Assembly: GCF_000264905.1 (NCBI RefSeq)
Contig: NW_006763139.1
Coordinates: 507,949 to 571,948 of the forward strand
From: Stereum hirsutum FP-91666 SS1
Taxonomy: Eukaryota > Basidiomycota > Agaricomycetes > Russulales > Stereaceae
Reading direction: 5' to 3'
DNA length: 64,000 bases
The notes beneath the pieces were generated by a model that saw only the letters and a list, made by a program, of their open reading frames with translations, was not told the origin of the DNA and made no database searches. The stretch's first letter is position 1, and every line of letters begins with the position of its first letter. The translations under genes and the position numbers were made by a program. Shown one piece after another: positions 45,106 to 57,423 of this stretch.

Positions 45106-48100
45106 ATTACGATGGCGGATTGTATGCAGAATCCGGAAGGTAAAAGCCTGGGGAAGAATAGGGGTTAGTCTGATAGGAACGCGACGAAAGAAGAAAGACA
45201 TACATCGTTCGACAGAGTCAGCGTTGTTACCCCACCAGTTGGGCATGGAGGTAGTCTTCACCGCGCTGAACGCAATGAACAGGAACAGCATGTTGAAGTT
45301 GTATCCTGTGTCGGCTGCTGCACCCGCCAGATAGGCAAACTTCTTCCAGAACCCATAACGGTCTACCGACAAAACGGTAAGAAACAAAGCATCTGCAGCG
45401 CAGGACAAAGGGCAACATACAGCGCTTGAAGTACATGTGGTTGATCGTTCCGAGGACGAACCAAGTCAGGAGGTAGTTGCTGAGGTTGCCGTAGAAGTTC
45501 TCGAAAGTAGTCGCAAAAATGGGGATGTTGACAAGATCCGCGCGCAGTTTCGGCCACTTCTTATGAATGAGCCACAGGATGATTGGCACAATGGCGCCGG
45601 CTACAAATCCGTAGAGCTATTCCGTGGAAGTGAGCGGCATGGGTGTGAACGGTGTCGGAAAGATGGACGTACCATAGGCGCATACATGGGATCGTCAAAG
45701 AGGAGTTTGGGTCCGATCAAGCCGAACGCGATACCTTGATTGTTGAGCGAAATCACGGTTTGGCCCTGTACAAGATCATAGCGTCACAAAACGTATGTCA
45801 GATATCAAGAGGCGTATATACTTACAGTCCATTGGTGGTTGGGATCGCTCGCGGCTCCGGACAGAACGTCGGCCTTAGTCTTGCACACCCAGAGGACTAG
45901 GGAAGACGACGTTTAGTTTGGCCTACCACGTTGAATTAGGTCGATGGACTGCGATGCTCACTGGTGGCATAATTGATGGGTACACCGATGAGAATACCCC
46001 AGACCTGTGCAATGAGAGTGGCCCGAGGTGGGATATGGAAGTAATGACCGCTAACAGAAGAAAATGTAGGGTAAGCTACCAAGGAACATAGTCGCAATGA
46101 ACTGTATGATCACTTACAGCTTCATATCCGCCAACATGGCCTGAGCCTCGTACCAGCCTGATTACAGATAATAGATTAGACCCAAAGAAAAAGAGAAAAT
46201 GAAAATGAACTGCGTACATTGACCGCTGATGACACGATAACTAAGGGAGCCTACCGGGTGGCGAGAACCGCCGAGGTTGATGGCATAACCGTAGAACAGC
46301 TCGTTGAAATATCCGACTGGAACCTGGTAACCAGTGACGGAGTAGATATAGCCTGTGGAATATGGAGAATAAGTACGAGTGTCCACAGATCCAGCGAAGA
46401 TTCAAACAAAGCGGAGGAAATCCCTTCGAAATTGATAACGAGACTTACTCATGGGCACCACGATCACGGCACCAATCACAAGACCGATATATAGCATATA
46501 TGGTGGGTAATCTTTCGGGGCGGAGACGTTAGCCTTACTTCCAAATATAAGGAGGTAATAAAAACATACACTGCATGATGTGGCGCAGTGACGAATCGAG
46601 AGTCAGATTACGCGTGTAGTGAAGAAGCACAGTTAGTTGAAGCTCATGAAAGGATCAAATTGCATAAGAGGGGCACGTACACTACGGGTATATAAAGTCA
46701 GTCAGCCGTTCTGAATGATGAGATGAAAAAAGGAAAAACATACACTGTACGATTTAGAACAATGATCAAGCGACCAACCGAGTGGGTCCACCGTGTTCGC
46801 GAAGGCAGTGGATTAGTGCAATTTCATAGAACCTATCAGGGACGACGTACGTAGACCAGTGTGGGAGAACGCGATGAGAATGATGAAAGGAACAAGGAAC
46901 AGCGCGAGGTTCCACCAGATGGGTACTGTTGGATATTGCCGAATGATTTGGCTGAGCTATGAAGAAGGCAGAGCGTTAGCGCATTTTGAGGATGGACTGA
47001 AATCAGGATTATTACCTTGTCATCGAAAGCTGCCTTCCGTTGCCATCTCAGCTTCACTGTTCTGTATATCTCCGGGCCCTGGAAGAGAATGCACGAGACG
47101 AAAGCACCGAGCCACGCAACATACGAGAAGAAGTCTGATCAAGGGAACAGGGTAAGAAAATAGCATGGTGCTTGTTGAGAAGATGAAGTGCTTACATCCC
47201 CAACGAAGTTGTGCCGACATCATAGGAGGGCCAACCTCTGCGAAAAGCTCGCTGTTGAGCGAGAAATCGGAGTTCATGAGACTGGCCGTCGGATACTGCA
47301 AACAAAACGAATTGAGACGCATCGAACGAAGACGACAAAATAGATAAACTGACCTTAGTCCCATTGCGCATCCACAACGTCTGGCTCTGAATGGGGTACT
47401 TGTCACTTTCCCAGATACCCATGTAGTAGGAGATGGGAATGAGGATCCATGCAGAGATGACGTAGGATGCAAACATGTTCAATTGAGTCCACCACGGGTA
47501 ATAGATCATGGTAGAGCCAATATTGGACCAGTCAAGGGTGACATTCAGCAGGCCGACACCGCCGAGACCAGAGCCTAAAAATTATGCACACCAATATGGA
47601 ATTTTAAACAAAACGAAAATGCAAGAGTGATAGTGAAACCTACCAAGGAACTGGGCGGTGGAGTTCTTCGTTACCCAGCAAAGGAATGCGAGAGAGGATG
47701 TGAACGGGAAGATATACTATAATGATTGCGGTAAATTGGTCGGTCAATTGAGACATAAGAAGATAGGACGCTAATGTCACGCACCTCAGGCAGGAATTCC
47801 CAAAGGAAGAAGATCAAGATTCCGTACCAGAACACGCGCATCTGGGTCTTTGCGGTTGTGCTCGCCGTTGAAAGAGACATACGCTGTGCCTTGAAAACCG
47901 AGACTTGCTGAAGAGCTAGAGTAGAGAGTCAGTGTCCAATATTCTTAGGCTGACCATCTGGCAGCCACATACTCAATGGGAATCTATGAAGTAAGAAATG
48001 ATCCCCGTGTTAGGTTCAATGAAAACACAATGGACTGCGTGACTTACGTCGTGTTGGGATTCTCGATAATGAACGTCTTTGCCAGCGTGGCATACGAGAA

Positions 48101-49082
48101 CCCAATGAAGACCGCGGACCACTGTCGCAGAAGATGAAATGGTGAATGCTACGACAGCTCAAGAGTAGACGAACCATGAACAAGATAGCGATCCAACCGT
48201 TCATTGCTAGATAAGACGGACTCTTAAAACAATATTATAGATAAATATAGATGAAAGGTCACGCACGATCGTCGTAGAATACAGCCAGAGGGGCAAGGAC
48301 GTAATCGCCCAAGTTATTCGTGGCTCCGGTGTTCGCACTGTGAACCATGCGGAACGAGGGTCGGTCAAGAAATAGGAGACGTAGCATGGTATCCCACACT
48401 CACGCCAAGACGACAGCGACGTGCTCCTTGACAGAGAACTCGCCAGGGTTTAACTCGAACTTGAATCGTCCAAAGCCAACTAACTTCTGTGGAAGGGTGG
48501 CAGCCAGGAATCGACCGAAGAAGAGGGAAGCGATCTGCACGAAGTAGACTGCAAAGTGTATAATAAGTATATCACAGTATGCCATCTCCATATAGAAAGA
48601 CGATGAACGCACTGGAGTACGGGATGTAAGTCGTTCGGAAGAAACCCATTTGCGTGAGCCATCTGCATAGATGTTAGCCATAAGGTCTGTATTTGCGTGA
48701 CAGAAAAACTTACGCGCCAAGGGCGGTGAAGATGGCGGACAGGAAAAAGAACCTCCATGTCAAGACGGGGATGCTGGGATCGTCCTCAAAGTCACACAAC
48801 TCGCGAACAATCTGAGGGAGAACATTGTAGGCAGGATCGTTGTCATCACCTGTATCGTGTCAATCAGCCACGGAGAACATCGACTAGTATGATCGGATAC
48901 TGACCTTTGATTTCGAAGGCTGCCTCATCATCGTATGAGCTGGAATGGTTGTCATACTCCTTGGCGATGGCGACGTCGTCGATGCTCTTCTTGTCGTCCA
49001 AGTACTCCGAGTCCTCGCGGCCGAGGGTCCTCAGGGTGGGCACCGTAGGGTGGTCAACGCTCGTCGTGAGGGCGGCGGACAT
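45106..49082 (-). CDS. OPT-family oligopeptide transporter with single-nucleotide exons
   Basis: Proton-coupled importer of small peptides. ATG 49082 gives an acidic cytosolic N-terminus. OPT landmarks: DFEDDPSIPVLTWR with FFFLSAIFTALGAW, LNPGEFSVKEHVAVVL (the NPGPF-like motif, here NPGEF), ANTGATNNLGDYVLA, FWYGILIFFLWEFLPEY, WSNIGSTMIYYPWWTQLNMF, VPVGYFNELFYGYAI, WYEAQAMLADMKLGHYFHIP, SNYLLTWFVLGTINHMYF and YNFNMLFLFIAFS. It ends RCFYLPDSAYNPPS at TAA 45108-45106. About twenty short introns. Exons include one of 11 nt (47973-47983) and, within the stretch 46512-46850, three of one nucleotide each, which give HTG-L-L-Y-Y-PPY at that point. Three GATA-type sites lie upstream, as in many nitrogen-regulated fungal transporter genes. 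Confidence 0.93.
46512..46850 (-). other. Four consecutive introns separated by 1-nt exons
   Basis: On the minus strand: exon end CTAC at 46851; intron a 46850-46745 (gtacgt...CTAAAT...acag); exon T 46744; intron b 46743-46682 (gtatgt...CTGAC...gtag); exon T 46681; intron c 46680-46571 (gtacgt...CTGAC...gcag); exon T 46570; intron d 46569-46512 (gtatgt...CTAAC...aaag); next exon begins ATTACCC at 46511. C+T+T+T+AT spells CTT TAT, Leu-Tyr. A single 339-nt intron would give CAT (His) and also stay in frame. Confidence 0.75.
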
Positions 49083-49234
49083 GTTGCGCTACTGGACGGG
49101 AGGAAGCAAGAAAGAGCACGGCCCAGGTGCCGGGAAGAACAAGAGTCTGTATAAGTATCCGATACGATGGTAGCGTCATCGAAGATAGAGGAAAGCGCTG
49201 CGCTCCAATGTCGAAAAGACAGAAGGTATGGCGC

Positions 49235-49563
49235 TTATCGCGGCATTACACCACTCTGCAGAGACAGAATAGAAAACGGAAGCGCACGGAGCACATGCCA
49301 TGAACATATCGCGAGATACGGAATGCGTAGTTGGGAGCCAAATTCGCCGAGGAAAGACACAGGAAGATAAAGCCAGGAACGGAGGAAGGAAGGAAGGAGA
49401 TCTATAGAAGGCGTGCAGCGCTCAGAGTGGAGAAACAGGGGCCCGTGGACTCCTGTAGAGCACGCTACGCAGAAAGGCACGATGGTAGACCTTGGCGAAG
49501 AAACTGGTGAACCTGAGGTATCTTCTGGTATTCCAGCCGATTCGGAGGTGGGAAAGGTGATAA
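49235..49563. promoter_or_regulatory. GATA-type sites upstream of the OPT gene
   Basis: Three HGATAR-like cores: CGATAA on the minus strand at 49240-49235, AGATAA at 49365-49370 and TGATAA at 49558-49563. All lie within 0.5 kb of the ATG at 49082. Nitrogen-control GATA factors bind such sites in fungi. Short motifs like this also occur by chance. Confidence 0.35.
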
Positions 49564-52500
49564 GATGCTATCCGGGCGCTTTAATTTATGACAGCGGGGG
49601 AAGTTCAGCGGGAAGTGAACAGGCACGCACGCAAACGGAATGACAGGGAGAGCCAAGTGTTGTTTAGTTGCATGGCAGTCCTCACTGAAGTTTGAGTTGT
49701 CGCCATATCTCGCGTTCGTTCGCCAGTATGTTGCTGCGGAGTTCTACGATCGGATAAAGTGTTGGACCGAGGATATATGTCGCCAAGTGAGAGTATAAAC
49801 GCATAAAAGGAAGCACGCGACCTAAGAGTAAAGAGAGGTGTGTCCAGAGATTATGTATAGACCACGCGGTAGAAATGTTGGCTAAGGCCTAAGCTCGCCA
49901 AGGAGTCGGGCGAGGGGAAGTCGGCTAGCGGAACCGGGACATGTCTTCATACATGTTTGGCTGGTGCTGGCATGAATATTTCTTGATTTACGTGCACATT
50001 GCTCAAACATATGTAGCATGTCCTGCCAACGAATAGCATCAATAGACGAAGCAGCTCAAGAATTGCGGTCAAGACAGTGGGATGGAAGGTCGTTGCGGCT
50101 GGGAGCGGACACCTTGACCTAGAACGGCCACCTTCCAAGTTCCCCGTGGCCATTTTTGTATAATGCGTGTGCTGGTCCGATCAGAGCCATGTTATAGGGA
50201 GAGATAGACAAGCTGAGCAATGAGGATCCGTTCTTTGTTGATCACCACAAAGCAAATCAAGCGTGGGCATATTTCGGACACAGCCGCTCGGAGTGCGAAA
50301 GTTGTTGTGCCTTGTCTCGGAGCCGCATCCTGATTGTTTAGCGCACCCTTCGCGTCCCCGTTGCGTCCCCGGGCCCACTCTTGTGCTTTTGGACCTATCT
50401 GCATGCAACAACAATCGTCTACTTGAAGAAAGTCTTACAAAAAAAAATCTGGGCACTCGTCAGTCTTGCAGCGGGTGATACTCCTGACTTTCTTTCAACC
50501 GCGTTGAAACTTGACTCTCAGACTCAATTCGAGTACGAAGCAGTCAAAATTCATGTCGCCGTTCCGGTGCCATTTCGAGTAGCGAGCTCGGAGCCTCAAA
50601 ATATCGCAGTCGGTGCCCGGCCCAAGAGGCCCTAACGAGCTCAGGCCTTCGGATAGCTTCGTACGTTGAAACTCTTTTGTATTTGCTTCGTCAGTGCACT
50701 CAACGTCCAACGATGGCTCAATCGGTGAGTACTTACACCACTCCCCAACCTTTCCCTCCGGAATGCACGAGAAGCGCTGGTTACAGGTTTTTTGTGCGCA
50801 TGCTATCCATTCTGCTCCATGTCTTGAGATTGTATACGCACTGTATTGTCTACTAGTGTTCGTAACGGACCTATAGTAACTTAAAGCCTGGCGGCAGCGC
50901 ATGTGTACGCCGATGAGACTTAATGCATTGATGATACAGCCCTGCTTCAGCTCGATGTTACGATACAGCTACTAGAGAAGCTCCGAGACTCGAGGCCGAT
51001 ATCTTACTGCGGTTCTCTATAACATCTTCCCGATTTGAACTAAGGCCAGAATAGCTCCGCACATTACAATCTGGCAGGACTGACTATTCTCGACTATGTA
51101 TATGCAAAACCAGCGCCACGAGCACGCAAAAACCCTCCTGTTGCATTAATTGGAGGATTGATTTGAATCAAAATCCTAATAGTGAGGGACAGTGGCGAGA
51201 TCGCAGTTTATGATATGCACGCTACAGACGGTTTTCGTACATCTACGGCGCCATACTCTAAAACCTTCACGTTATTTCACGTGCATTAGACGTCGTGGTA
51301 GTTTTTCAAAACACATCGTTTCTGCTGTCAAATGTAGACGGAGCTAAGGCCCTTTGCCTTCAGGACACTTCATGGCTGCGGACGTTGGAGGAAGGTCACT
51401 AGAACTCGTCGTCCACTGATTATTTCGCTCGTGAAGCATCAGCGTGCCGAAATACCACAGTGCCTTTGGTGTGCCTCCACCGCTTACTTCGCATCGATTG
51501 AGAACGGGTAGGGGCAATCTTAGGAACGTTTGAGGTCTTTCATCGGACGTTGGAGACCCCTGAACGCCGCTACACGATATCGGTGCACATGCACGTAGAT
51601 AAGCTCAAAAGCGACAAGATCACTCAAGTGATCAGGTCTTCATGCCCACAACCTTGGCTAGACTGTTCTCGTATGTGGTGGCCGTGATACCCTGTAACGC
51701 TCAAGCTCCGCACACCACTGGTGAGAGCGTGTGCTGAGACTTTGAGTATAATGGGGATAAGCGTGGGGCTTTCCCAAACCAATAGCACTAGTTATGCTGT
51801 GTTTCTTGCGTAGATTCCCATGCATCACTCTGTGTTCCGGATATCTTTGACTATGACGCAACATGCTGCATAATGGGGTCGAACCATTGAGCTGCTGACC
51901 TTGCGCTCGAGAGTTCTTCCTTCTTCATTGTTTCCATCCCAGTAAGTACTCTTTTCTCATTAACAATTCGTTGTATGATCCAAATTTTTCTGAGCGAGCA
52001 GTAAAATATGATTGGTGGAGGTGTAAGAATATAATACCAGCACCTGGAGCCTGATCCTCCGATTGAGTTCACAGGTTGGACGTAGTATACCCGTTTAAAG
52101 CATCAATATAATGCAAGACCGGATGGAAAGGCATTAGCTGCTTTCCACGGGAGGAACATTGTCATACTACCATTTCCTCAAATTTCTTAGATAACCTGAT
52201 TCCAAGTCTTCATTGGGTGCTTTTCAGGCTCAGTCCAGTGCTCATACTTAGTATCCAAACCTACTTGGATGACATGTTGATGACACGTAGGTTTCTCAAA
52301 GTAATCGATGTCCTGCATGCGATAGCACTAAATCAAAAGTCCTTTTCGTGAGCTAAGTGCTGTATGTACTATCGTATACGAATATGTCAAACATATTCGC
52401 ATATAGCGCACAGCGCCACTCATGCGCCACATTTTCTCAGGTTGAACCAAGTCGCTAAATGCCGGAAGGACTCCCGGGTGGCCGGGCCGCCTACCTTCCC

Positions 52501-52737
52501 TAATCAACGGAAGTCCGTGAGGGCGGCGCTTATCTATCATTCAAACTCCCACAGGCTCAAGGCGGTGAGCCTGCCAGCTCGACGTCTTATTTTTCCATCA
52601 TCATCTGTCTCTAAGTCTGGGCAAGCATCTAACAATCAAGAAGCGACACAGAGGTTTGTGCTGATATAGATCAAAACTTTCTGTTTTATCGACTCATTGG
52701 ATCCGTACAGCGCAAAAGTAAAGGAGTCGGAGGAGTC
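49564..52737. other. Gene-poor interval
   Basis: About 3.2 kb with no supported gene. A 33-residue spliced possibility (MAQS from ATG 50713, then VFCAHAIH... to TAG near 50876) and a 135-codon minus frame (50495-50902) overlap each other and show no motifs. I saw no terminal repeats, transposase or reverse-transcriptase motifs. Confidence 0.35.
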
Positions 52738-54924
52738 ATGACTGCACCAGCTCCCGGGATCTTTAGCCTTCTCAGAATCACGACATTGCTCGTGTCACTT
52801 CTCGCCGCACTCGCATCTGGAACCAACTATGTAGGGCTCTCGTCGATGGGCGTTACATCTCGAACTAATGAAAGTCATGTTACAAATGCATAGGTTATCT
52901 CAGGTTAGGAGCTGCTTTCGAGCAGTATTGAGCAGTCTACTGACTGCACCGTTAGCTTATGCACCGCAGCTGGGATCGAGACTACGCTTATCTCATACAC
53001 AGCTCAACTTCGTAGCTCTCGCTGGAAATAGTCTGTATCTCAATTCTCTTACCATACCAGATCGAACCTACTAACTTTTTCACGACTTCGACAGGTGGCG
53101 TTTACTTCAGCGCACCCGTTTGGGGGAAGCTGGTCGATGCTCGTGGGCCACGCCCTCTGCTTGCGCTTGCCTGCGTATTTCTGCTGGCAGGATACTCCGG
53201 AATTCGTGGCATGTTCGATTTGGGACTCGACGATGGCGAGAAGCTCAGCAAGCTCCACCTTGGCCTGCTCCTGTTCTGCAGCTTCCTCACCGGTGCAGGT
53301 GGCAGCGCCGGGATTTGTGGCGCCATCAATCCCGCAGCGAAGAATTTCCCTGACAAATTGGTATTTCCCCATGGACCTCCGCCTGCTTTTTTTTGTTTTG
53401 CTTTCTGACCACGCTGTTTTGTAGCGGGCCACAGCTGTAGCCATAGTTATATCAGGCTTTGGCCTCTCCGCATTCCTTTTTTCTTCAATATCGCACATTC
53501 TTTTCCCAGGAAACACCTCCGAATTTCTTCTCGTTCTCGCTCTAGGAACCTCCATTCCCATGGTCATCGGTTTCTTCGTTATCAGAACCATCCCACTACC
53601 CTCACAAGACGCCACACACGTCTTCGAGCACGGTTCAGACGAGGACTACGAACCCCTATCCGCTTCAGAACACTTTCATCACATGAATAACAGTAACACT
53701 CACCTTCTCTCCCACGAAGAGTCCGACGAGGACGACGTCATGAGGCCCGATCTACATCAGTACCCACGCGAAGCGGGGGTTAGCCCTGCGACCGTGTTGG
53801 CCGCGGTGGAATTATCTCCATCAGTATCCGCCGATGGGCTCCGGAATATGAGCAGGAGTCGTTCGCGGAGTGTTGCTGCCAGCCATCGGCTTAGAGAACA
53901 CGAGAAACACCCAGAGGGACACCACCTCGATATTAGCGGGCGCGCGCTATGGATGACTCTCGACTTCTGGATATTGTTTACTATGAACATCCTATGTAGG
54001 ATACCTTGCTTTTCTCTGATATTGGACATTCGCTAATCAAGTCGCCTCTAACAGTGGCCGGGACAGGACTGATGTGTAAGATATCTATTCTATCTGTCTC
54101 TATATCGAGCTGAGGGGTCAGTGCAGACATCAACAACGTTGGCTCTATCTCTCAAGCTCTCTTCGCCAAGAATAACCCCGACTTCGATGAAGCTCAATCC
54201 ACATCCTGGCAGGCCACTCAGGTCTCCACTATCAGCATCATGAACTTCTCTGGCCGTCTGCTCATCGGCGTCATCGCGGATCTCACCAAGTCTCGCCTTC
54301 ACTACCCACGATCCTTCTGTTGCATGCTCGTCACCAGCATGTTCGTTCTGTCGCAGATAGTGACCCTGACCATGGACGATGTACGACAGCTGTGGAAGGC
54401 CAGCGCTATGCTCGGCTTCGCATACGGGAGCTTGTTTGGACTGCTCCCGACCGTTACTATAGAATGGTTCGGGCTTCGTAAGTCTCGAGGCGTGTTTGAA
54501 CCTCCCTCACGACAGGTACTGACGGTGTTCGCGTACTCCAGATCACTTCTCCGAGAACTGGGGATACCTCTCGCTCGCACCCGTTGTCGGTGGCAACCTT
54601 TTCTCCCTCGCCTTCGGCCGCAACCTCGACGCCCACGACTCGCCTGAAGCCTCTTCCGACGCTCTCGCTGCCCTTTCATCTGAGTCAATCACTTCAACTA
54701 ATCTCACTGACTCCATTCGGCGTGCCGCTCTTCCAGGCCAAGGACCCCAATGTTTCGAGGGCAGAGACTGCTATGTCGCTTCGCTCTATTTGACCCTCGG
54801 GGCATGCATTGTGGCGTTTGGGTTGTCGGTTTGGGCGGGTTGGAGAGACAGGAAGGAGAGGGGCAACCCTCATGCGCCGGTAGATGAAGTGGAAGTGTGG
54901 CGAGAGACGATTCCGGAGGAGTGA
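52738..54924 (+). CDS. Nodulin-like MFS transporter
   Basis: Major-facilitator protein of the nodulin-like/monocarboxylate-type group, probably in the vacuolar or plasma membrane; substrate unknown. ATG 52738 starts TM1 (ITTLLVSLLAALASGTNY). A 10-nt exon (52894-52903, GTTATCTCAG) supplies VIS and joins AYAPQLGSRLRLS, restoring the family phrase GTNYVISAYAPQLG. Next come GVYFSAPVWGKLVDARGPRP (MFS loop 2-3 motif), LTGAGGSAGICGAINPAAK and ATAVAIVISGFGLSAFLFSS. A long acidic, His/Ser-rich central loop is followed by LDFWILFTMNILLAGTGLMY-INNVGSISQAL, RLLIGVIADLTKSR and WGYLSLAPVVGGNLFSLAFG. A Cys-containing loop (PQCFEGRDCY) and the last helix end at TGA 54922-54924. Confidence 0.88.
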
Positions 54925-55157
54925 TACGTGTTCGACGTATCTTGATAGAGGATGATGATCGCTTAGACAGCAATCGTGGAATATGCTAGACTATCATACG
55001 CTATTTATTTAATGCCCTTGGACTAGATCTTCATGCATTGCTGAGGCCTGGGTATCACGCATTGCATAGATCGCCTTCCGTGGCGTAATACCAAGTCTTT
55101 CAATTGGTACAAGATCTACGTGTCCCCAAGCCGAGATACAATGATTTGGCGATAGCG

Positions 55158-57042
55158 TCAAGAGCTGGAAGGTCGTGGACGACTTTTTGTTCCCCGAGGA
55201 ACAATAGGTATCTCATCATCGTCGCTCTCCTCTTCCGTCACGTTCTTCGTTGTCGCCTTCCCTTTCCCTCCGTCATTCTTCGCGGGTTTCCGCTTTACTA
55301 CCTTGCCTTTACTCTGTACACTTGCTCTCCCTTGCTCTCCTCCACTGTCCACTTCCTCCGCCTGCGCAGCTTTTTTCGCCTCATTCTTCCGTTTTTCTTC
55401 CTTTCGGTATGCAACATACCATTCTTCGGGTGAGCGAGACGCGATGTCGCGTTGCAGTTCTTCGTCGTAACAGACACACTTGAGCGTGAAGACGCCCAAC
55501 CTCTACATAACGAATCTTTGTGAGCCCGAAGGGATCAAAACAATCGAAGGGGTGAACGTACTTGTTCTCCCGTGTTAAATGCACGGAGGACATTCTGTGC
55601 CGTCAAGTTCGTATATTTTCGAGCTGTCGCATCCTCGTATTCCTGCGCAATAGGTTTCCGGCCGTGGTCCCGACGAATGACAATGTCAGCCTTGACATGA
55701 GGATGTCCCCATGACAATATTCCGTTGGCCCACCATGACTTCAACTATCGAGCGTGGTAGAAATCAGCACAACCGTAAAGGGCCAACTTGAAGGATTATT
55801 GCCTACCTTGTGGCTCTGGATAGCCCAACGAGCCGGTGGCAGCGGAGGTGCAAGGCTAACTTCATACAAGCCAGCATACAACCACCTCGAATTTCCCAGG
55901 TTGATGAAGAGATTATGGCTGCCACTGTAGGGGTTTCTGTCAAAGACCTTTTCATGGAACATGACGCCATTGTACCCCGGGGTCCATGGTCCGTTAGGGT
56001 GTCCGTTCGCGACATTGAGGAATAGGAAGTTTCGCCAACGAGTAAGACCCGAGGTACGGCAGGCATTCATTGTCTGCGGGGAGCCTCCGTAGTGTTTGCT
56101 CATAAACATTCGGGTGACTTTCACGAAGCGAATATCTGGGTCGAGCGTGACGTCGTAGGGATCGATTCCTACACGAGAGATAATATCGGCATAAGTATCG
56201 TCGTCGACTTCACTGTCCTTCTTGATCTTCGGTATGGCACCGTAAGCTCTTGCCAGCTAATCATCACATGTATACATGTCACCATACATACGTAGTATGA
56301 TGGGCGCAACTACACATACCCGTCGAGCCTCTTGAGGGGACACACTAGGCCGAGCGGTCCCAGAACTTCGGTTGCTGTCAGGAGCCTGTACATTAGCTTT
56401 GTCGTCGAGCTCGCTTTTGGCGCGCACGTTAGATCGAGCTGGAGATCGTCGTGACGATTGACGCGTGCTTTGGACCTCGCTCCTTGGAGGGACGACGGAA
56501 GGAAGGCTTGGATGTCCGCCTGTCAGGTCAAAGCTGGGTAGCTCATCGACATTCGCGCCTAAAATCACTCAGGGTCATTATCGACCAGGACAGCATACAT
56601 CCGACTTGGGAGATGGTTTGAAGACATACCAGAATCGACGAACTGAGAACCTGTAGTTCCTGCGTGGTCACCAGTGACGAAGTCTTCGCGTTTCGCATGA
56701 GCACCGTCAAGGGTATTAGGTGGGCCAGTACTACAGGCCCAGTTTAAGTACTGACTACTCCGACCTACGCACACTGATTCAAGATCAGGATAACGTACTC
56801 AGATGGAGCAGCCTGATGTGATACAGATCTCTTCGGACGCTGATACAGAGATCGTAGCGGTGTAAGAACAACTTCCATCTTGACTCGCTTCATGGAGTCA
56901 TACCCGAAGGCAACGATATAAGTAGATTGTAATACGAGGGGACTCAGACGAAGACTGGGAAACGGACCTTAGCTGGCGTCTGAGACCTCAGTGGTTCTGG
57001 CTTTATCGTGATCAGGGGAGAACGTTTTCGTTTCATAGACAT
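55158..57042 (-). CDS. Uncharacterised nuclear-looking protein, paralog 2 (probable DUF6697 family)
   Basis: Function unknown. ATG 57042 gives MSMKRKRSPLITIKPEPLRS: a basic cluster suitable for nuclear import plus an IKPE psi-K-x-E site. After an intron comes KRVKMEVV, a second such site. A long Ser/Pro/Arg-rich linker leads to the conserved domain: VTRMFMSKHYGGSPQ, then FLNVANGHPNGPWTPGYNG and RWLYAGLYEVSLAPPLPPAR with W. The helical segment RKPIAQEYEDATARKYTNLT and LKCVCYDEELQRDIASRSPE follow, then a Lys-rich acidic tail ending IVPRGTKSRPRPSSS at TGA 55160-55158. About eight short introns. It lies head-to-tail with paralog 3 (381 nt apart), which has the same N-terminal and C-terminal signatures. 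Confidence 0.75.
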
Positions 57043-57187
57043 GGTGTCTCGCTAATTCACTAAACAGTGATACTCAATTCGCTCAACGGATACGACAACA
57101 AAGAAAACCCGAGGGGACAGCGATAAGAGAAGAAAGCAAAATGAGACGATATGGTGGAGGTTCGGAGGCAAGAGACGACCATCGTTT

Positions 57188-57204
57188 CTACGTAATTTAC
57201 GTAG
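57188..57204. promoter_or_regulatory. Perfect inverted repeat CTACGTAA-T-TTACGTAG upstream of paralog 2
   Basis: An 8-bp palindrome with a one-base spacer, 146 nt upstream of the paralog-2 ATG. The same block, including the following GTAGTC[G/A]CCGC, is found upstream of paralog 3 at 59225-59244 with four bases missing. Either a bound site or simply retained duplicated promoter. Confidence 0.45.
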
Positions 57205-57423
57205 TCGCCGCTTCGCGGAGTGGCGGTGGCGCCAGACATAGACAAGGCGGGATGTGAAAATTGAGGACGAGGACATCTGAGATTTCGGCTTTCCCATTTT
57301 CTACGTGAAGGCAATAACTATGAGTGGGGCCTCGTACATTCGCAGACATTCACACAGAGATATAGATGCATATGCCCCTATACAATGTAACAGCAACACC
57401 ACGAGCCAACGTAGCACTGGGTA

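Noticed and set aside
50495..50902. 135-codon minus-strand ORF in the gene-poor gap
   Set aside because: No domain, no signal peptide, and a competing plus-strand frame; not supported.
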